Origin: Hyunsoonleella flava
Lineage (GTDB): Bacteria > Bacteroidota > Bacteroidia > Flavobacteriales > Flavobacteriaceae
NCBI RefSeq assembly: GCF_004310325.1
Contig: NZ_SIRT01000012.1
Coordinates: 62,001-126,000 of the forward strand
DNA: 64,000 nucleotides
Reading direction: 5' to 3'
Made by a program: the position numbers and the translations under genes. Below, one piece after another: positions 17,943 through 27,247 of this stretch (position 1 is the first letter of the stretch; each line of letters begins with the position of its first letter). The notes under the pieces are model-generated. The model did not search any database, was not told the origin of the DNA, and worked only from the letters and a program-made list of their open reading frames with translations.

Positions 17943-18570
17943 TAAATTGCTTCAATTTTTCTCGTTTGCGTTCTGGTAAAATATTTAAAGACACCGCTAT
18001 GTTTAGTAGGTTTTGAGATTTTACTTTTGAAAATATCAAGTTATACAATTCTGCCACGGTAAGGCTTTCCTCTAAACGATCAACTAATGTCAATTTATCC
18101 TTGGTACGAACCAAACCCTCTTCAATAACACTAACATAGGTTCCCGGAAAACCATGGTCAATAAATTGTTTTAAAATATTTTGAGATCCAAATTTCGCAC
18201 CAAATTTAAAACAAGGTTCTCTAGGTTGGGTAACTTGCACTGAGGCTTCTCCAATTTTGTATATATCGCCTACCATCATTTGTGTTTCGTTCATCCCGTT
18301 TACGGTGAGGTTTTCTCCAAACATGCCCCAATTCCAATCTAAATCAGGATACAAGGTCTTCCAATAGGGGTAATGGTCTGCTGAAAATAAATAGCAGGCT
18401 TTAAAAGTACCACCATGAACTTTTTTATCGGCTATAAAGTCATTGTTAACACCTTGCTTTCCTAAATAAATGGGGTTTTGTGTTGGTATTTTAAAAATGC
18501 CAGTGGACACTTCTTTGTTTTGCCATAAGATGGTTTTGGGTTCAGAGATATTGGTAGATTTTATGTACAT
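17935..18570 (-). CDS. MOSC domain-containing protein (YiiM-like)
   Basis: A 211-residue protein made of a single MOSC domain. The conserved Cys lies in QPREPCFKFGAKFG. Upstream are MFGENLTVNGM and KVHGG, and downstream is HGFPGTYVSVIEEG. Stand-alone MOSC proteins such as YiiM and YuaD are thought to use molybdenum cofactor for hydroxylamine-type reductions. A short helical tail (LPERKREKLKQF) follows. It is first gene of a probable two-gene unit with the amidase, and divergent from radC. A functional link to the amidase is not obvious. Confidence 0.9.
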   Translation of the reverse strand: MYIKSTNISEPKTILWQNKEVSTGIFKIPTQNPIYLGKQGVNNDFIADKKVHGGTFKACYLFSADHYPYWKTLYPDLDWNWGMFGENLTVNGMNETQMMVGDIYKIGEASVQVTQPREPCFKFGAKFGSQNILKQFIDHGFPGTYVSVIEEGLVRTKDKLTLVDRLEESLTVAELYNLIFSKVKSQNLLNIAVSLNILPERKREKLKQFIV

Positions 18571-18731
18571 AGATTGTTAGCCTATAAATTGTACTTAAAA
18601 GTAGCAAAATTTTTGTGGTAATTACTGTAGGTAAACATACTTAGCAATAGATTAACGAATCATCAAAACACGCTTAAACTTTTTGCCATAAAATTTTACA
18701 GGGTTATCATTACAATATTTATCTTTAACCA

Positions 18732-19430
18732 ATGCAAGAGAAACCATCTTCGTTTTCAATAAAAAATTGGAGTCAGGACGATCAACCTCGTGAAAAATTA
18801 CTGTATAAAGGGAAATCTGCCCTTAGTGATGCCGAATTGGTGGCTATTTTAATAGGTTCGGGCAATAAAGAAGAAAGTGCCGTGGCATTGTGCAAACGTA
18901 TTTTGGCCAGTGTTGACAATAATTTAAGTGAATTAGGAAAACTTTCCATCAAACAGCTTATGGAGTTTAAAGGCATTGGTGAAGCAAAAGCAATAACCAT
19001 TGCTGCTGCTTTGGAATTAGGGAGAAGGCGTAGGGGAGAAGAGGCACTTGAAAAGAAAAAAATTACATCTAGTGTATCGGTATTTGAGTTGATGCAACCT
19101 GTAATTGGGGAGCTGGAACATGAAGAGTTTTGGATTATTTATTTGAACAATTCCAATAAAGTTATTCAGAAAAATCAATTGAGCAAAGGAGGCATCACTG
19201 GCACTTTGGTTGATGTAAGACTAGTATTAAAAAATGCACTTGAAGTTGGCGCAACAGGATTGGTTTTAGCCCATAATCATCCATCGGGAACGTTAAAACC
19301 TAGTGAAGCAGACAAACAGATTACACAAAAATTAAAGTCGGCAGCATTAAGTTTGGACATTCGGGTTTTAGATCATCTTATAATTACCGAAAAAGCCTAT
19401 TTTAGTTTTGCTGATGAGAATATTTTGTAA
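18732..19430 (+). CDS. radC: RadC family JAB-domain protein
   Basis: A 232-residue RadC/UPF0758 protein. The N-terminal helix-hairpin-helix region (LMEFKGIGEAKAITIAAALELG) resembles DNA-binding HhH elements. The C-terminal JAB/MPN domain carries the zinc motif HNHPSG (His181, His183) followed by SEADKQIT. Length and domain order are typical of housekeeping RadC. The historic DNA-repair role is doubtful and the metalloprotease-like activity unproven. It is followed after 15 bp by the deacetylase-like gene. Confidence 0.95.
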   Translation: MQEKPSSFSIKNWSQDDQPREKLLYKGKSALSDAELVAILIGSGNKEESAVALCKRILASVDNNLSELGKLSIKQLMEFKGIGEAKAITIAAALELGRRRRGEEALEKKKITSSVSVFELMQPVIGELEHEEFWIIYLNNSNKVIQKNQLSKGGITGTLVDVRLVLKNALEVGATGLVLAHNHPSGTLKPSEADKQITQKLKSAALSLDIRVLDHLIITEKAYFSFADENIL

Positions 19431-19445
19431 AAGTTGAGAACCTAA

Positions 19446-20750
19446 ATGCTACTAGTTTACACCCATAAAATAACACCACGATTAAAATATGTTTTCAAGC
19501 ATATTTGTACGCGTGTATTGGGCGTTAAAGTAGATTTTACAACTAAAATAGAAGATTTTATTGCGCACGACAGCATAAAAATGTCGTATACAAAACAGCA
19601 TTTGGGCAATGAGTTTTTTATAAAGAGCCATGAGATTTTATTTGAACAGGGACTTTCGGATATAGAAATAAATGTTCAAAAATGGGAAAACACCAAATGC
19701 TTTTTCTTCAACGGCGACAAGAGTGCAATGCCATTTGATATTTTTGCTGCGTCTTTTTATATGCTATCTCGATATGAAGAATATTTACCGCAACGCAAAG
19801 ACCAATACGGGAGATTTATGGCAACCGAAAGTTTGGGATATAAACATGGTTTTCTGCATCAACCAGTTGTAGATATTTGGGCATATAAATTTAAAACTGC
19901 ACTGCAAGAACAGTTTCCAGAATTTGAATTTCCCAAGAAAGAATATCGTATCAAACCCATTATTGATGTTCCTAGTCCATATAACTACAAGCTAAAAGGG
20001 GTGATGCGATCTCTAGGTGGTACTATTAAGGATTTTTTTAGATTTCGATTTAGGGATTTGTATATAAGGTATGCAGTGCTTTTTGGCCTAAAGCATGACC
20101 CTTTTGATACATTCAAGTATATTATTAACAAGCAAAAACAAACGCAGTTTAAGTTTTTGGTATTCTTCTTTATTGGCTCTTATTCTACTTTTGATAAAGG
20201 CATTAATATCAACAAGCGTAAGTATGTGTCTCTTATAAAGCATATAGCCGATTATTGTAAGGTGGGCTTAAAAGCGTCATACTTTTCAGTTAAAGATGTT
20301 GAACTGCTAAAAAAAGAAAAACGTCAAATGGAAGACGTATTGAACACTGCATTGAGTGCATCCCGATTTTCGTTTTCGAAATTAAACCTTCCAGAATCCT
20401 ATAGAAACTTGGTACAATTGGAGGTGAAAGAGGATTATACCATGGGTTATGTAAACCATATAGGATTTAGAGCAGGTTCTTGTACACCATTTTTATTTTA
20501 TGATTTAGACTATGAGGTGCAAACACCTCTTATGGTGTGTCCATTTCACCTTATGGACTTCGCATTGTTAAAAACGACTTCACTATTAGATAAAAAGAAA
20601 GTATTGAATACGATTATCGACGAAGTAAAGCATGTAAATGGAGAATTTGTACCTGTATTTCATAATTATACGTTTATTAATTCTGGACGATGGAGCGGTT
20701 TTAAAGAACTGTTTAATATTATTTTAGCCTCAGCGAATGAAAAAAATTAA
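19446..20750 (+). CDS. Polysaccharide deacetylase-like protein
   Basis: A 434-residue protein matching a Bacteroidota family annotated as polysaccharide deacetylase with an N-terminal DUF7033-type domain. The first 100 residues hold YTHKITPRLKYVFKHI and FDIFAASFYMLSRYEEYL. The central part has KPIIDVPSPYNYK, where an NodB-fold protein would carry its first acidic pair, and later FRAGSCTPFLFYDL. Classical NodB zinc motifs (H-x3-H) are not clear, so enzymatic activity is uncertain. The end overlaps the yjjG-like gene by 14 bp, consistent with one operon with radC. Confidence 0.8.
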   Translation: MLLVYTHKITPRLKYVFKHICTRVLGVKVDFTTKIEDFIAHDSIKMSYTKQHLGNEFFIKSHEILFEQGLSDIEINVQKWENTKCFFFNGDKSAMPFDIFAASFYMLSRYEEYLPQRKDQYGRFMATESLGYKHGFLHQPVVDIWAYKFKTALQEQFPEFEFPKKEYRIKPIIDVPSPYNYKLKGVMRSLGGTIKDFFRFRFRDLYIRYAVLFGLKHDPFDTFKYIINKQKQTQFKFLVFFFIGSYSTFDKGININKRKYVSLIKHIADYCKVGLKASYFSVKDVELLKKEKRQMEDVLNTALSASRFSFSKLNLPESYRNLVQLEVKEDYTMGYVNHIGFRAGSCTPFLFYDLDYEVQTPLMVCPFHLMDFALLKTTSLLDKKKVLNTIIDEVKHVNGEFVPVFHNYTFINSGRWSGFKELFNIILASANEKN

Positions 20751-21429
20751 CGGTATTACCGATGTGTTTTTCGATTTAGACCATACACTGTGGGATTTTG
20801 AAAAGAATTCTGCCCTAACTTTTAAAAAGATTTTTGAGCTTAATACTATTGAAGTAGGCTTAAATGATTTTCTGGAAAAATATATTCCTATTAACTTCAA
20901 ATATTGGAAATTATATAGAGAGGAGCGCATTAAAAAAGAAGATTTACGGTTTGCGCGTTTAAATGAAACGTTTCAAACACTAAACTTATCTGTTGAGGAC
21001 GGTATGATTCGTAAACTGTCTGACGATTACATCAAATATTTATCAACTTTTAATTTTTTGATAGAGGATACTACAAGTATACTTCAGTATCTAAAATCTA
21101 AATACAAATTACACATAATTACCAACGGTTTCAACGAGGTGCAGTACAAGAAAATGGACCGATCAAACATCACACCTTATTTTGAGACTATAACCAATTC
21201 GGAAATTGCTGGTGTAAAAAAGCCAAACCCCAAAATATTCAATTTCGCATTGAATTTAGCAAAAACAAAACCAAAACAAAGTATCATGATAGGAGATAGT
21301 TTGGAGGCTGACATTGAAGGTGCTTTAAACATTGGGATGGATGCTATTTTTTTTAGCCAAGATACAACCCGTTTAAACGGAAAAATAAAAGGTGTTTCAA
21401 AATTAATAGAGCTGAAACAGTTTTTATAA
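20737..21429 (+). CDS. yjjG: YjjG-type HAD pyrimidine 5'-nucleotidase
   Basis: A 230-residue HAD phosphatase. Motif I is FFDLDHTLWDF, with two Asp acting as nucleophile and acid/base. Motif II is IITNGF, the Lys lies in GVKKPNPKIF, and motif IV is IGDSLEADIEGA. The four-helix cap begins with NSALTFKKIF. This pattern is that of the YjjG family, which dephosphorylates non-canonical pyrimidine nucleotides in the cytoplasm and so protects nucleotide pools. Its start lies within the previous gene (14-bp overlap). Confidence 0.92.
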   Translation: MKKINGITDVFFDLDHTLWDFEKNSALTFKKIFELNTIEVGLNDFLEKYIPINFKYWKLYREERIKKEDLRFARLNETFQTLNLSVEDGMIRKLSDDYIKYLSTFNFLIEDTTSILQYLKSKYKLHIITNGFNEVQYKKMDRSNITPYFETITNSEIAGVKKPNPKIFNFALNLAKTKPKQSIMIGDSLEADIEGALNIGMDAIFFSQDTTRLNGKIKGVSKLIELKQFL

Positions 21430-21465
21430 AGCAATACTTGACCAAAACGCGACGTTTTTAGACTA

Positions 21466-22017
21466 ATGATGGTAACTAGAACTAAATATTTATACCTCGC
21501 GCTTGTTACTTTGTTAGTATGTGGTTGCACTAAGCCAATTGATTTTGATCAGGCTAATGATTTAGTGTTGCAACCTGTAATAGAATCTAGTTTAATATTT
21601 TACTCAGCTTCGGCATCAGACTTTTTTGTTGGTGGAAGCGAGCAAAGTACAGCAGAGGATTTTGTTGAAATTGATCTATTTGGTGGAAGTTTTATTCAAG
21701 ATAATCTCGTAAGAGTGGAGTTTGTTTTTGAAATTGAAAACTCTATTAACCGAGCATATCAGCTGCGTCTAAATTTTCTTGATGAAAATAATCAGTTATT
21801 AGAAAGTTTCAATGTTAATACCGATGCATCGCCAAACAATGAAGTTATAGCATCAACACATATGGAAGTTTTTGAAGGAGATGCACTAGAGCGTCTAAAA
21901 CAATCTAGAATCATTGCTTTTACGCTTGTAATGCAACCAGGTGAAGCCATTAATCAGGACACTCCGGGGGAAATTAGTGTAAAATCCAAAGGCGTTTTTT
22001 CTTTAAATATCGATTAA
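21466..22017 (+). CDS. Hypothetical lipoprotein, first gene of an envelope operon
   Basis: A 183-residue lipoprotein with lipobox LLVCGCTKPID. The mature part is rich in acidic and beta-forming residues (SASDFFVGGSEQST, VRVEFVFEIENS) and may form a single beta-sandwich. No known domain is recognised. Its stop overlaps the start of the DUF5723 gene (TAATG type, 1 bp), so the two are tightly coupled. An envelope role alongside that outer-membrane protein is inferred from linkage. Confidence 0.8.
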   Translation: MMVTRTKYLYLALVTLLVCGCTKPIDFDQANDLVLQPVIESSLIFYSASASDFFVGGSEQSTAEDFVEIDLFGGSFIQDNLVRVEFVFEIENSINRAYQLRLNFLDENNQLLESFNVNTDASPNNEVIASTHMEVFEGDALERLKQSRIIAFTLVMQPGEAINQDTPGEISVKSKGVFSLNID

Positions 22018-23432
22018 TGCGTTCTCAACAACTTTTCATTCTCATGGTTTTTTTGGCTAGTTTTTCCTTTGGGCAAAATAAACAAGTGCTTTATGGATTT
22101 TCTGAAGTACCTCAATCCTTACTATTAAACCCTGGAATGCAAATAGACAACAAAGGCTATTTTGGAATATCACTTTTGTCCCATGTCCACGTAAATGGAA
22201 GCTCTTCAGGTATTTCATTATATGACCTTTTTGCCGAAGATGGTAGAGATTTCAATTTGAAACTGCGAAATACCGTTAATACATTGAGACCAACAGATTT
22301 TTTAACTGCAACTCAACAATTGGAAATTATCTCAGGAGGTTTTGCATTAGGACCTTCATACGATAAAAATGAATATTTAAGTTTTGGCTTGTATCAAGAG
22401 TTTGATGCTATAAGTTATTTTCCAAAGGACTACGCTATTTTGGCTTTGGAAGGCAATCAAAGAAATATTGGTCGCCCTTTTTTATTAGAACATTTAAATT
22501 TTTCAGCGAATGTAGTTTCAGTGTTACATATTGGATACAATAAAAGGGTGAATTCTAAATTCACCTATGGTGTTAGAGGTAAGATCTACTCTAACGTAGC
22601 TGATATAAGTTCCAACGCAAATAGCGGAAGATTTATAACGCTTCAGGGAGATAACAATATCTACAAGCATTTTTTTGATTTAAATCTTGAGGTAAAAACT
22701 TCTGGAATAGATGGATTCTTAGATGATAATACTGATTCTCAAGAGGCTATTAAAGATTTAAGACGTCGCTTACTGTTCGGAGGTAGTCTAGGTGTTGGGA
22801 TAGATTTAGGTTTTACCTACCATATAACGGACCAGTGGTTTGTAGATGCGAGCATATTAGATGTTGGTTTCATAACACATTCAAAAGACATCAAGAGATA
22901 TCAAGTAAAAGGAGATTTAGAATTTGAAGGAATAGACCCAATTTTTCCAGAGAATAATGATAATCTAACTGCCGATGAATATTGGAGTCAAATTGAAGAA
23001 GATTTTGAGGAGATATTCACTTTAGATTCTACAACATCTCGGTATACAACATCACGACCAGTAAAGTTTAATAGCTCTCTTAATTATGCCTTTGGCAAAA
23101 AAAAATTAAAGGATTGTGATTGTTCTGCAGAAGACGATGGCTATTTAAATAGAATAGGAGCGCAGTTATATGCCATAAAAAGACCTAAAGGCTTACAAGC
23201 AGCACTTACGGCATACTATTACCGACGTATTTTTAGTGGGTTTAGTGCCAAAGCAACCTATACGGTAGATACATATAGTTTTAGTAATATTGGTTTAGGG
23301 GTTTCGGCTAATATTTTTGGTTTAAACCTGTATCTTATGGCTGATAATTTATTAGCATATCGAAATATATATGATGCGCAACATGTATCTTTACAACTAG
23401 GACTTAATTATATTTTTAAAAATGAAAACTAA
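22017..23432 (+). CDS. DUF5723 family outer-membrane protein
   Basis: A 471-residue protein with a signal peptide (LASFSFGQ) followed by alternating beta-strand character through to the aromatic-rich C-terminus (LQLGLNYIFKNEN), as expected of an outer-membrane beta-barrel. The opening FSEVPQSLLLNPGM matches DUF5723 proteins of Bacteroidota. A cysteine pair lies in LKDCDCSAEDDG. Function is unknown. It overlaps the next gene by 11 bp and the upstream lipoprotein gene by 1 bp. Confidence 0.85.
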   Translation: MRSQQLFILMVFLASFSFGQNKQVLYGFSEVPQSLLLNPGMQIDNKGYFGISLLSHVHVNGSSSGISLYDLFAEDGRDFNLKLRNTVNTLRPTDFLTATQQLEIISGGFALGPSYDKNEYLSFGLYQEFDAISYFPKDYAILALEGNQRNIGRPFLLEHLNFSANVVSVLHIGYNKRVNSKFTYGVRGKIYSNVADISSNANSGRFITLQGDNNIYKHFFDLNLEVKTSGIDGFLDDNTDSQEAIKDLRRRLLFGGSLGVGIDLGFTYHITDQWFVDASILDVGFITHSKDIKRYQVKGDLEFEGIDPIFPENNDNLTADEYWSQIEEDFEEIFTLDSTTSRYTTSRPVKFNSSLNYAFGKKKLKDCDCSAEDDGYLNRIGAQLYAIKRPKGLQAALTAYYYRRIFSGFSAKATYTVDTYSFSNIGLGVSANIFGLNLYLMADNLLAYRNIYDAQHVSLQLGLNYIFKNEN

Positions 23433-24285
23433 AATAATCGTTTCCTTAATCACTTTTTTATTGGTTTCCAATACGTTTGCGCAATCAAATCTTAACCAGT
23501 ACAAATACGTAATTGTACCCAATAAATTTGATTTTTTAAAAGAAGAAAATAAATATCGTTTAAACGAACTAGCTCAATTTTTATTCGAAAAACATGGGTT
23601 TTCTGCATTAATGGAAGGGAGTGATTACCCTCAGGATCTCACAATGGATAGATGTTTGGCTTTGCGCTCGAATGTTATTAAAGGAACAGGGATGTTTAAA
23701 ACGAAGTTAAATGTAGTTTTAAAGGATTGTAATGATAGGGTGGTTTACACATCAGAAGTAGGGGAGAGCAGGGAAAAAGAATTTAAAACAGCCTATAATA
23801 TAGCGTTAAGAGCTGCATTTGACTCTTTTAAAGCTTTAAATTATAAATACGAGCCAAAGAATACTTCTATGGCGTCTCAACCAAACCAAGTTGCAGAAGA
23901 GGTAAAAGCCCAAACACAAGAAGAAATTAAAAAGTTAAAACAAGAGATAGAGACACTAAAAAAAGAACCTGAAAAGGTTGAAGAAAAGAGGGTTGAGGTA
24001 AATGAAACACCGCTGGTTATACCTAATGAAAATAAGGTTGACGCACCAAATACCACTTCAAATATATCGCCATCTAACGTGTTGTATGCACAGGCAATTG
24101 ATAATGGTTTTCAATTAGTGGATAGTTCACCTAAGGTAATTTATAAGATTAAAAATACAGGAGTAAAAGATGTATTTTTAGTGGAAGGCAAATCTGCAAT
24201 AGTTTACAAAAATGGTAATGGTTGGATACTAGAGTACCATACTCAAAATACTAAAATTGTTGAAGAATTAAATATAAAGTTTTAG
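23422..24285 (+). CDS. Hypothetical secreted protein with coiled-coil segment
   Basis: A 287-residue protein with a signal peptide (LLVSNTFAQ). The N-terminal domain (about 20-140) starts YKYVIVPNKFDFLKE and contains conserved FLFEKHGF. A charged coiled-coil-like linker (EEIKKLKQEIETLKKE) follows near 165-185. The C-terminal domain (from about 215) is beta-rich (IYKIKNTGVKDVFLVEG). No assigned function. It is the third gene of the envelope operon with the lipoprotein and DUF5723 genes. Confidence 0.8.
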   Translation: MKTKIIVSLITFLLVSNTFAQSNLNQYKYVIVPNKFDFLKEENKYRLNELAQFLFEKHGFSALMEGSDYPQDLTMDRCLALRSNVIKGTGMFKTKLNVVLKDCNDRVVYTSEVGESREKEFKTAYNIALRAAFDSFKALNYKYEPKNTSMASQPNQVAEEVKAQTQEEIKKLKQEIETLKKEPEKVEEKRVEVNETPLVIPNENKVDAPNTTSNISPSNVLYAQAIDNGFQLVDSSPKVIYKIKNTGVKDVFLVEGKSAIVYKNGNGWILEYHTQNTKIVEELNIKF

Positions 24286-24295
24286 GCTTTAATCT

Positions 24296-25579
24296 TCAGT
24301 ATCCATATTTATCTTTCCAACGTTTTTTTAAAAACTCACGTTGCGCATTTTCTCGAGCGTTATTACTAGGTTCGTAAAGCGTTGTGCCTTTAATTTCTTC
24401 TGGTAGAAACTCTTGGTCAGCAAAATTATTATCGTAGTTGTGTGCATATTTATAATCCTTACCGTAACCTAGCTCTTTCATTAGTTTTGTAGGTGCGTTT
24501 CTGATTTCCAGAGGCACGGACAAATCACCAGTTTCCCTCACCAATTGTTGGGCATCACCAATAGCTTTATAAGCTGCATTGCTTTTTGGTGAACAAGCCA
24601 AATACGTAGCGCACTGGCTTAATATAATTCTAGATTCAGGAAAACCAATGGTAGAAACAGCTTGAAATGTATTGTTAGCTATAACTAAAGCCGTAGGATT
24701 TGCGTTACCAATATCTTCGCTAGCAGAAATTAAAAGCCTGCGGGCAATAAATTTAACATCTTCTCCACCTTCAATCATTCGCGCAAGCCAATACACCGCA
24801 CCATTTGGATCACTACCACGAATAGATTTTATAAATGCCGAAATAATATCATAATGTTGCTCACCAGTCTTATCATATCTCACGGTATTGTTCTGCACTT
24901 TCTCTAAAACAAGGTCATCAGTAATCGTCACTTTATCAGTATCGCTAGAATTTACGATTAGCTCAAAAATGTTAAGCAATTTTCTAGCGTCTCCACCAGA
25001 CAGTCTTAATAGCGCATTGGTTTCCTTAAGTGCAATGCTTTTTTTAGAAAAGATGTCATCAATTTCGATAGCACGGTTTAAAAGCGTTTCTAAATCGTTT
25101 TTAGAAAAGGCATTTAAAATATATACCTGACAGCGCGATAACAAGGCAGGTATCACTTCAAAACTTGGGTTTTCAGTTGTAGCACCAATTAGAGTAATCC
25201 AACCTTTCTCTACGGCCTGTAATAAAGAATCCTGCTGCGATTTGCTAAACCTGTGTATCTCGTCAATAAACAGAATAGGATTTTTAGTAGTAAACAAACC
25301 ACCGCTTTGTTTTGCCTTATCAATTACTTCCCTTATATCCTTCACACCAGAATTTATGGCACTCAGCGTATAAAAAGGTCTCCCAGATTCCGAGGCAATA
25401 ATGTTTGCTAAGGTGGTTTTTCCAGTCCCAGGAGGGCCCCAAAAAATCATCGAAGCAATCAACCCGTGCTTCAATTGCTGTGTCAAAGCGCCATTTTTGC
25501 CTACCAAATGTTCTTGACTTACATAGTCTTGTAAGGTCTTTGGTCTTAACCGTTCCGCCAAGGGTGCATTTGTATTCAT
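24296..25579 (-). CDS. rarA: Replication-associated recombination protein A (AAA+ ATPase)
   Basis: A 427-residue AAA+ ATPase of the RarA/MgsA/WRNIP1 family, acting at stalled or damaged replication forks and related to clamp-loader subunits. It opens with PLAERLRPKTLQDYVSQEHL. The Walker A is GPPGTGKTT, Walker B DEIHRFSKSQQD, sensor 1 ATTENPSFE, and the arginine finger lies in LLSRCQV. The C-terminal tetramerisation region is recognisable (GGEDVKFIARRL, and LGYGKDYKYAHNY). Full length. It is divergent from the rhomboid gene, with structured element B between them. Confidence 0.96.
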   Translation of the reverse strand: MNTNAPLAERLRPKTLQDYVSQEHLVGKNGALTQQLKHGLIASMIFWGPPGTGKTTLANIIASESGRPFYTLSAINSGVKDIREVIDKAKQSGGLFTTKNPILFIDEIHRFSKSQQDSLLQAVEKGWITLIGATTENPSFEVIPALLSRCQVYILNAFSKNDLETLLNRAIEIDDIFSKKSIALKETNALLRLSGGDARKLLNIFELIVNSSDTDKVTITDDLVLEKVQNNTVRYDKTGEQHYDIISAFIKSIRGSDPNGAVYWLARMIEGGEDVKFIARRLLISASEDIGNANPTALVIANNTFQAVSTIGFPESRIILSQCATYLACSPKSNAAYKAIGDAQQLVRETGDLSVPLEIRNAPTKLMKELGYGKDYKYAHNYDNNFADQEFLPEEIKGTTLYEPSNNARENAQREFLKKRWKDKYGY

Positions 25580-25612
25580 TAATGTAAAATTACATGAATT
25601 TATTAAAGTTTT

Positions 25613-25705
25613 GGGCGTGCCCCCGATAAAAAATCGGGGTCGGGCTTTCGGCAGTCGCTCCCTCTTCCGTCGGGGAGCTTCAACAAATGCCTCAATCCCT
25701 CACGC
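25613..25705 (+). repeat. Structured intergenic element, copy B (upstream of the rhomboid gene)
   Basis: A 93-bp element whose ends are GCGTG and CACGC, where copies A and C have GCGTT and AACGC; this is a compensating change. It contains CCCCGAT/ATCGGGG, TCGGGCTTTC, GGCA/TGCC, GCTCCC/GGGAGC, and CAATCCCTCACGC. It ends 60 bp before the rhomboid gene. Confidence 0.8.
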
Positions 25706-25765
25706 ACCTATCTGCCAATTTAGCACAAAAACCAAAGCTGGTTAACTATTTGCTATATTAAGTGC

Positions 25766-26497
25766 GTGAAACAAAAACAACATTTTGAATATTCCACGGG
25801 AGTTATAGCATATCCAATACTATTTGTGCTCATTATTTGGTTGGTGTTTTGGTTCGAGGTGAGGTTCGGATTTAATTTTTCCAAATATGGCGTGCTCCCT
25901 CAGACTTTTTCAGGTTTAAAGGGCGTTATATTAAGTCCATTTATCCATGGAGATATTCAGCATCTGTATCATAATACTATTCCGTTGTTTGTATTGTCCA
26001 TGGCATTGTTTTATTTCTATAAGCCCATAGCTTGGAAAGTTATGCTTTGGGGTGTTTTATTATCAGGTTTTTTAACATGGTGCATTGGCAGATCATCCTA
26101 TCATATTGGAGCAAGCGGACTAATTTATGTGCTAGTAAGTTTTACATTTTTCAAAGGTGTCTTCGCAAAACATTATAGGCTTATTGCGTTATCATTACTT
26201 GTAGTATTCCTCTATGGTAGTATGATTTGGTACACGCTTCCTATTGAAGAAGGTATTTCATGGGAAGGTCATCTTTCAGGATTGATAACAGGACTTGTTT
26301 TTGCTTTAATTTTTAAAAGGCAAATTGCCAAACCTAAAAAATATGTATGGGAGCAAGAGAACTACAACGAAGACGACGACCCATTTTTAAAACATTTTGA
26401 TGAAGATGGGAATTTTATTGAACAAATAGAACCCGAAATGGAAGCAGAACAATTTCCAAAAATTAAATATGAATTTAAGGAAGACAAAAAAGAATAA
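25766..26497 (+). CDS. Rhomboid family intramembrane serine protease
   Basis: A 243-residue inner-membrane protease with about six hydrophobic segments. The catalytic Ser117 lies in GASGLIY (GxSG) and His169 in WEGHLSG, forming the rhomboid dyad. The loop-1 region contains HGDIQHLYHNT, with the HxxxN-type pattern. The acidic C-terminal tail (EDDDPFLKHFDEDGNF) is cytoplasmic or disordered. It starts with GTG at 25766. The substrate is not known. It follows structured element B by 60 bp. Confidence 0.93.
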   Translation: MKQKQHFEYSTGVIAYPILFVLIIWLVFWFEVRFGFNFSKYGVLPQTFSGLKGVILSPFIHGDIQHLYHNTIPLFVLSMALFYFYKPIAWKVMLWGVLLSGFLTWCIGRSSYHIGASGLIYVLVSFTFFKGVFAKHYRLIALSLLVVFLYGSMIWYTLPIEEGISWEGHLSGLITGLVFALIFKRQIAKPKKYVWEQENYNEDDDPFLKHFDEDGNFIEQIEPEMEAEQFPKIKYEFKEDKKE

Positions 26498-26506
26498 ACT
26501 AGGAGT

Positions 26507-27247
26507 CTAATTTTGTCTTTGCCGAACAACTTCATATAAAAAAGCACCACAAGCAACTGAAACATTTAAGGACTCAATGTCTCCTAGTAGAGGGAGTTTC
26601 GCTTTTTCATCAACAATTTTTAAGGTAGAAGGGTTTATGCCACGGCCCTCAGAACCCATTATTATGGCCGTTGGTGTCTTAAATGAGACGTCATAAAGCA
26701 AACTATCCGTCTTTTCGGTAGCAGCGACCACTTTTATTCCAGAAGCTTGCATGTAAAATACAGCGTCCTTGATATGGTCTACTTTACAAATAGGGATTTT
26801 AAAAACAGCACCGGCACTTGTTTTAATGGTATCTCCGTTTACAGGGGCGCCACCTTTTTTCTGTATTATAATACCATCAACACCAGTACATTCGGCAGTT
26901 CTAATAATAGCGCCAAAATTACGCACATCACTTAGTTGATCCAATAATAAAAATAAAGGTGTTTTACCAGATTCAATTACGTTTAAAACTAAATCTTCCA
27001 AATCATAGAAATCAATAGGCGAAATTTGAGCCACTGCTCCCTGATGATTCTTTTTAGTCAATCTATTGAGCTTCTCAACAGGAACATAAGAGGTGTTTAT
27101 TGAGTTTTTTCTAAGGATTTGTTCCAATTCTGTAAAAAGCTCACCTCTAAGTCCTTTTTGTAAAAACACCTTGTCTATACTTTCTCCAGAATGTATAGCT
27201 TCAATAATGGCTCTAATACCGAATATTTGGGTTTGGTTTTGCATCAT
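26507..27247 (-). CDS. rlmB: 23S rRNA (guanosine-2'-O)-methyltransferase RlmB
   Basis: A SpoU/TrmH-family enzyme of the RlmB type, methylating the 2'-O of a G in the 23S peptidyl-transferase region. SPOUT motifs are NFGAIIRTAEC (motif 1), IIMGSEGRGI (motif 2) and SLNVSVACGAFLYE (motif 3). The N-terminal RNA-binding part starts IFGIRAIIEAI. I place the start at ATG 27247 (or the adjacent 27244), giving 246 residues. A longer reading would need TTG at 27274 inside the preceding terminator. Few bases separate the start from the terminator's T tract. Confidence 0.92.
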   Translation of the reverse strand: MMQNQTQIFGIRAIIEAIHSGESIDKVFLQKGLRGELFTELEQILRKNSINTSYVPVEKLNRLTKKNHQGAVAQISPIDFYDLEDLVLNVIESGKTPLFLLLDQLSDVRNFGAIIRTAECTGVDGIIIQKKGGAPVNGDTIKTSAGAVFKIPICKVDHIKDAVFYMQASGIKVVAATEKTDSLLYDVSFKTPTAIIMGSEGRGINPSTLKIVDEKAKLPLLGDIESLNVSVACGAFLYEVVRQRQN

